Below are positions 10,273 to 17,637 of a DNA stretch of 64,000 nucleotides, in pieces. This DNA comes from Pseudomonas sp. GD03919 (lineage in GTDB: Bacteria > Pseudomonadota > Gammaproteobacteria > Pseudomonadales > Pseudomonadaceae), in the NCBI RefSeq assembly GCF_029814935.1, contig NZ_CP104582.1:1240001-1304000 (forward strand). Reading direction: 5' to 3'. The position numbers and the translations under genes were made by a program. Numbering within the stretch: the first letter of the stretch is position 1; every line of letters begins with the position of its first letter. The notes below the pieces were generated by a model. That model was not told where the DNA came from. It did not search any database and saw only the letters and a program-made list of their open reading frames with translations.

Positions 10273-11046
10273 ATGATCGAGAAACGCATCTGGCTGGGCC
10301 TTGCGGCAGCACTGCTGGCCACTCCGCCGGTATTCGCCGAGACCGCCGCACCGGGCAAGGCCGACTGTTCCGTTGCCGAGTTCGCCATGGGCCTGCGCTT
10401 TCAGCAGCAATCGGCGGAAATCCAGGCGCTGCAGCTGCAGGCTTACAACATCGCCACCGAGAAGCTCGACAAGGCAGTGGCCGCAGCGAAGGATCCGTCG
10501 AAGCTGGCCATCGTCACCGACCTCGACGAAACCGTGATCGACAACAGCGCCCTGCTCGCCCGTGATCTGGCCAACTGTCACCAGTACGACGCCTGGGATA
10601 CCTGGCTGCCCTGGGAGCGTGACGGCACCCCTGAGCTGATCCCCGGCGCAAAGAAGTTTCTCGAACATGCGGACACGCTCGGCGTGACCATTCGCTATAT
10701 CTCCGACCGCTCCGATGAGCAGAAGCCGTACACCCTGGCCACCCTGACCAAGCTGGGCCTGCCGCAGGTATCGGAGGAGAGCGTGTTGCTGCTCGGCCCG
10801 CCGAAGGTCGAACGTCGCGCCATCGTCAGCGCTGATCATCAGATCATCATGCTGCTGGGCGATACGCTGCATGACTTCGATGCGCGTTTTCGCAAGACGC
10901 CGCTCGATGCCCAGCGCAAGACCGTTGCCGACGAGTCGGACAAGTGGGGTGTGGAGTGGATCGTGTTCCCCAATGCCGGATATGGCACCTGGTCCAAGGC
11001 GCCGCTCAAAGGCTGGGAGGCCGAGCCGGCGGTCGAGCCCTGGTAA
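10273..11046 (+). CDS. Periplasmic HAD-superfamily acid phosphatase (class C / e(P4)-like)
   Basis: A 257-residue secreted phosphatase of the HAD superfamily, class C/B-like. The N-terminus is a Sec signal peptide ending near VFA-ET; there is no lipobox, unlike the classical e(P4) lipoprotein. The nucleophile motif is VTDLDETVIDN with Asp83 and Asp85. A second motif ISDRSD, conserved Lys residues and LLGDTLHDF (acidic motif) follow. It likely dephosphorylates nucleotides or other phosphomonoesters in the periplasm. It is transcribed alone between two terminators, with AAGGAAGAG before the ATG. Confidence 0.85.
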   Translation: MIEKRIWLGLAAALLATPPVFAETAAPGKADCSVAEFAMGLRFQQQSAEIQALQLQAYNIATEKLDKAVAAAKDPSKLAIVTDLDETVIDNSALLARDLANCHQYDAWDTWLPWERDGTPELIPGAKKFLEHADTLGVTIRYISDRSDEQKPYTLATLTKLGLPQVSEESVLLLGPPKVERRAIVSADHQIIMLLGDTLHDFDARFRKTPLDAQRKTVADESDKWGVEWIVFPNAGYGTWSKAPLKGWEAEPAVEPW

Positions 11047-11105
11047 GTCCCTTCGGTCGCCCGGCGCGAGCCGGGCGCCGTCATGGTGCTGGAAAAAAAT
11101 GCGTC

Positions 11106-11132
11106 GAGCCGGTCTAATGCCGGCTCTTTTTC
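11106..11132 (+). terminator. Rho-independent terminator of the phosphatase gene
   Basis: Stem GAGCCGG / CCGGCTC with a 7-base loop followed by TTTTTTC, between the phosphatase gene and tsaB. Confidence 0.75.
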
Positions 11133-11150
11133 TTCAGCCGTCAGAATGCA

Positions 11151-11834
11151 ATGACCACTCTCCTGGCCCTCGATACTGCAACCGAAGCCTGCTCCGTCGC
11201 GCTGCTGCATGACGGGCGCGTGCTTAGCCACTATGAAGTCGCCCCGCGCATGCACGCGCAGCGCCTGTTGCCGATGATTCAGCAACTGCTGGGCGAGGCG
11301 GGTATCGCCGCATCGGCGCTGGATGGCATTGCTTTCGGCCGTGGCCCGGGTGCTTTCACCGGTGTGCGCATCGCCATCGGCGTGGTGCAGGGCTTGGCCT
11401 TTGCCCTGGATCGGCCGGTGCTGCCGGTATCCAATCTGGCCGTGTTGGCCCAGCGTGCGCTGCGTGAGCAGGGCGCGACTCAGGTCGCAGCCGCCATCGA
11501 CGCGCGCATGGACGAGGTCTACTGGGGCTGCTACCGCGCCGAAGCCGGCGAGATGCGTCTGCTCGGTCAGGAGGCGGTGTTGCCGCCGGAGCATGCCGAG
11601 GCGCCGCGTGGCAGCGATGGTGATTGGTTCGGCGCCGGCACCGGCTGGGGCACCTTCGCCGCGCGGATCGCCCTCAAGCCCATCAGCATGGATGGCAGCC
11701 TGCTGCCGCACGCCGAAGACCTGTTGAGCCTGGCTCGTTTCGCCTGGGCGCGTGGCGAAGCCTTGCCGGCCGACCAGGCGCAACCGGTGTACCTGCGTGA
11801 TCAGGTCGCCACACCGAAAGCACCGCCGGCATGA
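11151..11834 (+). CDS. tsaB: tRNA threonylcarbamoyladenosine biosynthesis protein TsaB
   Basis: Partner of TsaD and TsaE in formation of N6-threonylcarbamoyladenosine at position 37 of ANN-decoding tRNAs. It is an ASKHA-fold protein of 227 residues. The family N-terminus LALDTATEACSVAL and the segment GRGPGAFTGVRIAIGV are plain. It scaffolds TsaD rather than being catalytic itself. The downstream small gene begins about 110 bp later. Confidence 0.95.
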   Translation: MTTLLALDTATEACSVALLHDGRVLSHYEVAPRMHAQRLLPMIQQLLGEAGIAASALDGIAFGRGPGAFTGVRIAIGVVQGLAFALDRPVLPVSNLAVLAQRALREQGATQVAAAIDARMDEVYWGCYRAEAGEMRLLGQEAVLPPEHAEAPRGSDGDWFGAGTGWGTFAARIALKPISMDGSLLPHAEDLLSLARFAWARGEALPADQAQPVYLRDQVATPKAPPA

Positions 11835-11947
11835 CAACTGGTCGGCGGCTGAGGGGTATGACCGCCTTGGCATTTGTCAAGGGCGCTGCCCGCCGCTACA
11901 TTGCCAGTATTTCCCACTGTTCAGCCGAGCCCACCGAGCAATCCTAG

Positions 11948-12292
11948 ATGCGGATCGACGGTTACTTACCCTCTTACTCGCCAGATCGTGGCCCCCGTTC
12001 GGGGACTGCGGTTACGCCCTATCGTGAGGCGCAGCGAGAGGTCGAAGTGCAGCGTGAGCAACCGGCTGCTCCGGCCAGCAGCCAGGGTTTGGAGCAGGCG
12101 CCACAGATTCGTCGGGTGCAGGCCAGCAGCAGTAACACCGATAGCCTGCCGACCCGCTCGCAGGACCTCGGTTATCAACAGCCTACGTTGAGCAACCGTG
12201 CCGCTCAGGCATTGGCCAGTTACAGCACCACCGCCGCTTACGCCAGCGAGTTCGATGCGCAGGAAGTGCTCGGGCTCGATCTGTACGCGTAA
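11948..12292 (+). CDS. Small Gln/Ser-rich protein of unknown function
   Basis: A 114-residue protein with low-complexity, Gln-, Ser- and Pro-rich composition, predicted to be largely disordered, and no signal peptide or membrane segment. The only ordered-looking part is the C-terminus (SNRAAQALASYSTTAAYAS, then FDAQEVLGLDLYA). The frame is intact and has an ATG with no strong ribosome-binding site. Its position right after tsaB is consistent with a conserved Pseudomonas hypothetical gene. No function is assigned. Confidence 0.6.
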   Translation: MRIDGYLPSYSPDRGPRSGTAVTPYREAQREVEVQREQPAAPASSQGLEQAPQIRRVQASSSNTDSLPTRSQDLGYQQPTLSNRAAQALASYSTTAAYASEFDAQEVLGLDLYA

Positions 12293-12345
12293 CCCTGTTT
12301 CATGGCGTGGCTCACGTCCTTCAGCCTGGACCGTGGCACAGAACG

Positions 12346-13215
12346 ATGAGCGCTGCGCTTCCCTATTACCTGGGTTGTCCATCCTGGAGCGAAGCGGCCT
12401 GGCGCGCCACGCTGTATCCGCAAGATACCCGGCCGGCGGAGTTTCTTGTGCGCTACACCGAGGTGTTCAATGCGGTGGAAGGCAACACCACCTTCTATGC
12501 CAGGCCCAGTGAAGAGACGGTTGCGCGCTGGGCGCAGGCGATGCCGAGGCACTTTCGCTTCTGCGCCAAGTTGCCGCGCGATATCAGCCACAGCGACGAT
12601 CTATGCCAGCAACTGGATGCCGTCGCGCAGTTTCGCCAGTTGCTGGCGCCGCTCGGTGAGCGGGTAGCGCCTTACTGGCTGCAGCTGCCGGCCAGCTTCG
12701 GGCCGTCGCGCTTGACCGAGCTGGCGGCGTTCATCGAACACTGGGGCGACGTACCGCTGGCTATCGAAGTGCGCCACCCGGAGTTCTTCGCCAAAGGCGA
12801 TGCCGAGCGTGGGCTCAATCGCCTGTTGCACGCGCGCGGCATTGAACGCATTTGTCTGGATTCGCGCGCGCTGTTCAGTTGCGACTCGCAGGCGCCGGCC
12901 GTGCTGCATGCACAGGCCAAGAAGCCGCGTCTGCCGACGCGGCCCACGGCATTCAGTCAGAGCCCGCAGCTGCGTTTCATCGGTCATCCCGAGTTGCTGG
13001 CCAACGACCCCTTTATGCTGCCCTGGCTGGACAAGGTTGCCGGCTGGATCGAGCAGGGGCTACGGCCCTACGTCTTCTCCCATACCTCCGACAATCGCCT
13101 GGCACCGGAGTTGGCGCGGCGTTTTCATGAGCAACTGATGCAGCGCCTGCCGGGCTTGCCCGAGTTGCCGGTGCTGCAGACGGAACCTGAACTGGAGCAG
13201 CTCGGCCTGCTCTGA
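12346..13215 (+). CDS. DUF72 domain protein
   Basis: A 289-residue TIM-barrel-like protein of the DUF72 (YecE) family, whose biochemical role is unknown. Family hallmarks are YYLGCPSWSE at the N-terminus, YTEVFNAVEGNTTFYA, FRFCAKLPRDISH, and LAIEVRHPEFF. The frame opens at a GTG at 12307, but the family homology begins with the ATG at 12346. It is followed after 6 bp by the extensin-like gene, so the two are probably co-transcribed. Confidence 0.85.
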   Translation: MSAALPYYLGCPSWSEAAWRATLYPQDTRPAEFLVRYTEVFNAVEGNTTFYARPSEETVARWAQAMPRHFRFCAKLPRDISHSDDLCQQLDAVAQFRQLLAPLGERVAPYWLQLPASFGPSRLTELAAFIEHWGDVPLAIEVRHPEFFAKGDAERGLNRLLHARGIERICLDSRALFSCDSQAPAVLHAQAKKPRLPTRPTAFSQSPQLRFIGHPELLANDPFMLPWLDKVAGWIEQGLRPYVFSHTSDNRLAPELARRFHEQLMQRLPGLPELPVLQTEPELEQLGLL

Positions 13216-13221
13216 TGGAGG

Positions 13222-13929
13222 ATGGATATTCTGATACGGATCATCGGCCGTTTGCTGTTTCTCGCCCTGCTGCTGGGCGCCGGGCTACTGCTGGCGCTGT
13301 GGCGTGGCTGGCTGGACGTGGCGCCGCGTTTCAACCCCTGGGCGCCGCTGGATGTGCGCGAAGCGCCAAACCTGCTGACCCCGTTCAAACTCTGGCGTCT
13401 GAGCGAGGATCGTGAGCTGTGCGACCTGGCGTTGGCGACGTCCGGTCTGCGTTTCACACGCCTGGCCGACGGCACGCCGCAGCCCGGCTGCCTGGTGGAG
13501 AATGCCGTGCGTATTCAGGATGCCAGCGTTGGCCTGAGCAGTAGCTTCATGGCGACGTGCCCGTTGGCGGTGAGCTTCGCCCTGTTCGAGCGACATGGCT
13601 TGCAGCCGGCCGCGCAAGCGGTGTTCGGCCAGCCGGTGAGCCGCGTCGAGCATGTCGGCAGCTTCGCCTGTCGCCGCATTGCCGGCAGCCAGCGGCCCAG
13701 CCAGCATTCCTATGCCAACGCGCTGGATATGGTCGGTTTTCGCCTGCGTGACGGCCAGCATGTCAGCGTGCTGCGCGACTGGCCGGGGCAGGGCGACAAG
13801 GCGCGCTTTCTGCGCCTGGTGCAGGCAGCGGCTTGCGACAGCTTCAATGTCACCCTCGGCCCTGAATACAACGCTGCGCACCGTGACCACTTTCACGTGG
13901 ATATGGGCATGTGGCGGATGTGCCGCTGA
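13222..13929 (+). CDS. Membrane-anchored extensin-like (D,D-carboxypeptidase-fold) protein
   Basis: A 235-residue protein with an N-terminal membrane anchor (residues about 5-28) and a periplasmic extensin-like C-terminal domain. That domain resembles LAS-type metallopeptidases acting on peptidoglycan: SQHSYANALDMVGF and HRDHFHVDMG supply the expected His/Asp ligands. Six cysteines in the mature part suggest disulfides. Activity on the cell wall is inferred from fold, not shown. The ATG sits 6 bp after the DUF72 stop, behind ATGGAGG. Confidence 0.8.
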   Translation: MDILIRIIGRLLFLALLLGAGLLLALWRGWLDVAPRFNPWAPLDVREAPNLLTPFKLWRLSEDRELCDLALATSGLRFTRLADGTPQPGCLVENAVRIQDASVGLSSSFMATCPLAVSFALFERHGLQPAAQAVFGQPVSRVEHVGSFACRRIAGSQRPSQHSYANALDMVGFRLRDGQHVSVLRDWPGQGDKARFLRLVQAAACDSFNVTLGPEYNAAHRDHFHVDMGMWRMCR

Positions 13930-13984
13930 GGCGCTTGTGAGCCGCAGGGCGTCGCCCTACGCCTGTCGGTGGACGGCTTTACGC

Positions 13985-14046
13985 AGGGGGTGCCGTGCGC
14001 ACCCAGCAAGCACCGCGTGATTCCCGGTGCACACGGCGCACCCTAC
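13985..14046. repeat. REP-like inverted repeat
   Basis: GGGTGCCGTGCGCACC and GGTGCACACGGCGCACCC are imperfect inverted copies separated by about 25 bp, a common Pseudomonas intergenic palindrome pair. It lies between the convergent extensin-like and EF-hand genes and could aid termination or stabilise mRNA ends. Confidence 0.6.
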
Positions 14047-14067
14047 CCGCATGTCGACGCGGCGTGA

Positions 14068-14835
14068 CTAGCGCTTGGCCAGCAGCAAGTCGGCGGCCTG
14101 ACCGCTGCGCCCATCGGCAAACTCGAAGCGACCCAGTTGCGCGATCCGGTCGTAGGCGCCGAGGGCGATGCTGACGTCGCGGGCGCGCAGGTCGATGGCG
14201 GCGACACCCGCTTCGTCCAGTGTCTGCAACTGCTGGCGGCCTTGGGTATCGAAACGCAGCAGGCGCAGGGTATCGAATACCGCATCGGCAGCGTCGATGC
14301 GGCCGTCGCCGTTATCGTCGAAGCGCGCCAGTTCGGCGAAGCCGTTGGCGGCGCCATGCTGGTCGCCGAACAGTTCGCGGCCGTCGTCGATGCGTCCATT
14401 GCCATTGCGATCCAGTGCCAGCAGCGCATCGTCACCGGTGGGTACGCTGATCGAGTCCAGGCGTCCGTCGGCATCCAGATCGAAGCGCACGGGGCGGCCA
14501 AGACCGCTGGTGGAGAAGCCGTTGCCGGCCAGATCCAGCGCCAGTGGGTCGACCTGCTGTGGCGCCTGCCCGGTACTGACATTCACTTCCAGGCTGCGCT
14601 GGTCGAGCACGGCCTGGCTGACGGCTGCGGCGCCGACGGATACGGCCGGCGGCTCTGCCGCCTGCCTGAGTTCGCGGGCAAACTCGCCGGGTTGCTGCGG
14701 CTCTTCGATACCCAGGGTGCGGCGCAGAATCTGATAGTTGATGGATTCATTTGCCGCACGGTCGAGCTCGTCGTCCAGCGTACTGGGGCTGGCAGGGCTG
14801 CTGCTCGGGCGTGGGGCGGAAAGAGCGTCGAACAT
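14068..14835 (-). CDS. EF-hand calcium-binding protein
   Basis: A 255-residue protein with a polar, Pro/Ser-rich N-terminal third and a C-terminal part containing three calcium-loop motifs: DLDADGRLDSIS, DRNGNGRIDDGREL and DDNGDGRIDAADAV. The preceding PLALDLAGNGFSTSG signature is typical of EF-hand regions next to type I-secreted RTX proteins, but no nonapeptide repeats or secretion genes are present here. The open frame extends to 14976 and overlaps rsmJ; the ATG at 14835 behind GAGTG is the likely start. Calcium binding is inferred from the loops. Confidence 0.75.
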   Translation of the reverse strand: MFDALSAPRPSSSPASPSTLDDELDRAANESINYQILRRTLGIEEPQQPGEFARELRQAAEPPAVSVGAAAVSQAVLDQRSLEVNVSTGQAPQQVDPLALDLAGNGFSTSGLGRPVRFDLDADGRLDSISVPTGDDALLALDRNGNGRIDDGRELFGDQHGAANGFAELARFDDNGDGRIDAADAVFDTLRLLRFDTQGRQQLQTLDEAGVAAIDLRARDVSIALGAYDRIAQLGRFEFADGRSGQAADLLLAKR

Positions 14836-14941
14836 GTTCACACTCGATGCGGCTGTCGGCGGCCGGGTCTGGCAGAATGCCGCTTCTTCGATATCGGCCG
14901 CGCGGTCGATGCTTTGAGTGATTTTTGAGCAGAACGAGCCA

Positions 14942-15727
14942 ATGACCGACGAGCGGCACAACGCCAGTATCCGCATTCAAGCCCTCCATCCTCAGTACGC
15001 CGAAGCGGCCGTCCAATGGGCGGCACGTCTGGGCCTGCCGCTGGCAGGCGATACCGAGTTCGCCTTGCAGTTGGGTGACGATGGGCTGCAACTGGTCGAG
15101 TTGGGCGACAAGGCGCCCGGCCCGGTGCGGGTGGACTTCGTCGAGGGCGCTGCGGCGCACCGGCGTCAGTTCGGGGGTGGCAGCGGGCAGATGATTGCCA
15201 AGGCAGTCGGTGTGCAGTCAGGCATTCGCCCGCGCATTCTCGACGCCACGGCGGGGCTGGGGCGCGATGCCTTCGTGCTGGCCAGTCTGGGCTGTGACAT
15301 GACTTTGATCGAGCGCCAAGCGCTGGTCGCGGCGCTACTGGAAGATGGTCTGCAGCGTGCCGCGCTGAGCCTTGAGGTGGCGCCTATCGTGGCGCGCATG
15401 CGTCTGCTCACCGGTAATGCCATCGAACTGATGCGCGCCTGGCAGGGCGAGGCGCCACAGGTGATCTACCTTGATCCGATGTTCCCGCATCGCGACAAGA
15501 GTGCGCTGGTGAAGAAGGAAATGCGCCTGTTCCGCCCGTTTGTCGGCGATGACCTGGATGCGCCGGCGCTGCTCGAAGCGGCGCTGGCGCTGGCCATTCA
15601 CCGCGTGGTGGTCAAGCGTCCGCGCAAGGCGCCGGCGATCGAGGGGGCCAAGCCGGGTTATATGCTGGAGGGTAAATCCAGCCGTTATGACATCTATCCG
15701 AAGAAGAAGCTGGAACCTGGAGCATAA
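14942..15727 (+). CDS. rsmJ: 16S rRNA (guanine1516-N2)-methyltransferase RsmJ
   Basis: S-adenosylmethionine-dependent methyltransferase of the DUF548/RsmJ family that modifies G1516 of 16S rRNA. It is 261 residues. Motif I is [15 protein letters not shown]; the catalytic-loop region is [22 protein letters not shown]; the C-terminal [12 protein letters not shown] is also family-typical. The ATG at 14942 is preferred over 14918. It is divergent from the EF-hand gene with about 106 bp between starts. Confidence 0.93.
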   Translation: MTDERHNASIRIQALHPQYAEAAVQWAARLGLPLAGDTEFALQLGDDGLQLVELGDKAPGPVRVDFVEGAAAHRRQFGGGSGQMIAKAVGVQSGIRPRILDATAGLGRDAFVLASLGCDMTLIERQALVAALLEDGLQRAALSLEVAPIVARMRLLTGNAIELMRAWQGEAPQVIYLDPMFPHRDKSALVKKEMRLFRPFVGDDLDAPALLEAALALAIHRVVVKRPRKAPAIEGAKPGYMLEGKSSRYDIYPKKKLEPGA

Positions 15728-15743
15728 GGCGCACCGCAGGCGC

Positions 15744-16379
15744 TCAGGGCCGATAGCCGCGTAGGAACAGCTGCACCGAGTCCTGCACGTGACGTTCGGC
15801 GGCCGCGCCCTCCAGCGGCCCAGCGCAGCCGATCAGCAGGCGGAAATGTGCGCCGCCCTTGAGCAGGCTGAAGAAGTGATCGGCAGCCAGGTGCGGGTCA
15901 TTCAGGCTCAGCAGGCCACGTTTGGCGGCCTTGTGCAGGAGCACTTCCATTTCTTCCTGAATCCTTTTCGGGCCGGCCTCGTAGAACATCTGCGAGAGCT
16001 TCGAGCCCTGGCTGGCCAGGCTTATCATCATCCGGTGCATTTCCACCGATTCACGGCTGTTGACCAGCGCCAGGAAGCCACGGGCAATTTCCATAAGCTG
16101 GCTTTCCAGCGGCACGTCATCTGGCAGTTCGAACAGCAGCTCCGGCAGTTGCTCTTCGCACTTGGCTTCGATTGCCGCAGAGAACAGGGTCTCCTTGTCG
16201 GTGAAATGGTTGTACACCGTGAGCTTGGAGACGCCGGCCTCGGCCGCGATGGCATCCATGCTGCTGCCATCGTAGCCGTTGCGCAGGAACAGCCCCTTGG
16301 CCGCATCGAGGATGGCGCGGCGTTTGGAAAGATCCTTCGGTCGACCGGGGCCGGCAGGTTGTAACAACTTGTCAGTCAT
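15744..16379 (-). CDS. mexL: TetR-family repressor, MexL-like
   Basis: A 211-residue TetR repressor with the helix-turn-helix at residues about 20-65 (RRAILDAAKGLFLRNGY, then MDAIAAEAGVSKLTVYNHF) and a helical ligand domain with the TetR_C AefR-like look (ADHFFSLLKGGAHFRLLIG). It is divergent from an RND adaptor/pump pair with 148 bp between starts. Length, orientation and neighbours match P. aeruginosa MexL, which represses mexJK and itself. A perfect 10-bp inverted repeat between the divergent genes is a good operator candidate. Confidence 0.8.
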   Translation of the reverse strand: MTDKLLQPAGPGRPKDLSKRRAILDAAKGLFLRNGYDGSSMDAIAAEAGVSKLTVYNHFTDKETLFSAAIEAKCEEQLPELLFELPDDVPLESQLMEIARGFLALVNSRESVEMHRMMISLASQGSKLSQMFYEAGPKRIQEEMEVLLHKAAKRGLLSLNDPHLAADHFFSLLKGGAHFRLLIGCAGPLEGAAAERHVQDSVQLFLRGYRP

Positions 16380-16395
16380 TGGCGGATTTTAATAC

Positions 16396-16434
16396 TGGAC
16401 TGGCGGGTTTGCTATTTTTACTATACCCGCCAGT
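16396..16434 (+). promoter_or_regulatory. Probable MexL operator overlapping the mexJK promoter
   Basis: ACTGGCGGGT (16399-16408) and ACCCGCCAGT (16425-16434) form a perfect inverted repeat with a 16-bp A/T-rich spacer. A reasonable -35 (TGGACT, 16396-16401) and -10 (TACTAT, 16419-16424) with 17-bp spacing lie across it, so a bound repressor would block RNA polymerase. The regulator identity is inferred from position. Confidence 0.6.
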
Positions 16435-16527
16435 ACAAATATTCCAAAGGGCAATTCCCGAGGCGTCATCGCGCCAGCGTCGTGTGCTTTCGGGGCCGCC
16501 CCAAACCTTCTTCGAAAGGTGTTCGAC

Positions 16528-17631
16528 ATGTCCCGCCATGCTCTGCCGCTCGTCGCGTCCCTGAGTTTCGTATTTCTGTTGTCTGCCTGCGGCAATGCTG
16601 AACAGGCCGAGCAGGCGATACGCCCGGCCATGGTGGTGCAGCCGCAGCCGGCCGCCGCCCTGGTTGATAGCTATCCGGGCGAGGTGCGGGCGCGCTATGA
16701 GCCGGATCTGGCCTTCCGGATCGCAGGCAAGGTGAGCAAGCGCATGGTCGATGTTGGCGACCGGGTGAAGAAGGATCAGGCGCTGGCCGAACTGGATCCA
16801 CAGGATGTGCGCCTGCAACTGGAGGCCACTCGCGCCCAGGTGGCCGCCGCCGAGGCCAATCTGCAAACCGTGCGCGCCGAGCGCGAGCGCTACAAGGCGC
16901 TGCTCGGGCGCAACCTGGTCAGCCGTTCGCAGTTCGATAACGTCGAGAATCAGTACCGTGCCGGCGAAGCACGCCTGAAACAGGTCAAGGCCGAGTACGA
17001 CGTGGCCCGTAATCAGGCCGACTATGCCGTACTGCGCGCCTCACAGGACGGGGTGATCGCCCGCCGTGCAGTCGAGGTCGGGCAAGTGGTAGCGGCGGGT
17101 CAGACGGTCTTTACCCTGGCGGCCGATGGTGAGCGCGAAGTGTCGATCAGCCTGCCGGAGCAGAGCTTTGGTCGTTTCTCGATTGGCCAGCCGGTCGAGG
17201 TGGAGCTGTGGTCACAGCCGGATCAGCGCTTTCCCGGGCGCATCCGTGAGATGGCGCCGGCGGCGGATCCGCAATCGCGCACTTTCGCTGCCCGTGTTGC
17301 GTTCACCGAGGGCAAGGTACCGGCTGAGCTGGGGCAGAGCGCACGCGTGTTCATTGCCAGTAATGGCGAAATACCGCTGTCGGTGCCACTGTCGGCGCTG
17401 AGCGCCGAGCAGGGGCAACCCTTCGTCTGGGTCGTCGATCCTGCGACCCATGGCGTGCAGCGCCGACTGGTCCGGGTCGGCGCTTACGGCGATGAGCGCG
17501 TACCCGTGCTGGAAGGACTCGCCATATCCGACTGGGTGGTAGCCGCTGGCGTTCAGATTCTGCGTGAAGGGCAGAAGGTGCGCCCGGTGGATCGCGATAA
17601 CCGCAACGTCGAACTGGCTGCCAAGGAGTAA
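16528..17631 (+). CDS. mexJ: RND efflux periplasmic adaptor (membrane fusion) lipoprotein, MexJ-like
   Basis: Links an inner-membrane RND pump to an outer-membrane channel. It is 367 residues with lipobox LLSAC (Cys21), then barrel-sandwich/lipoyl, alpha-hairpin (TRAQVAAAEANLQTVRAERE) and beta-barrel domains, typical of the HlyD/AcrA family. The start at 16528 is chosen over a GTG at 16519 because GAAAGG lies 8 bases before it, and it gives the MexJ length. It is separated by 6 bp from the pump gene. No outer-membrane channel gene is present; MexJK is known to use OprM or OpmH encoded elsewhere. Confidence 0.88.
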   Translation: MSRHALPLVASLSFVFLLSACGNAEQAEQAIRPAMVVQPQPAAALVDSYPGEVRARYEPDLAFRIAGKVSKRMVDVGDRVKKDQALAELDPQDVRLQLEATRAQVAAAEANLQTVRAERERYKALLGRNLVSRSQFDNVENQYRAGEARLKQVKAEYDVARNQADYAVLRASQDGVIARRAVEVGQVVAAGQTVFTLAADGEREVSISLPEQSFGRFSIGQPVEVELWSQPDQRFPGRIREMAPAADPQSRTFAARVAFTEGKVPAELGQSARVFIASNGEIPLSVPLSALSAEQGQPFVWVVDPATHGVQRRLVRVGAYGDERVPVLEGLAISDWVVAAGVQILREGQKVRPVDRDNRNVELAAKE

Positions 17632-17637
17632 GCCCGC

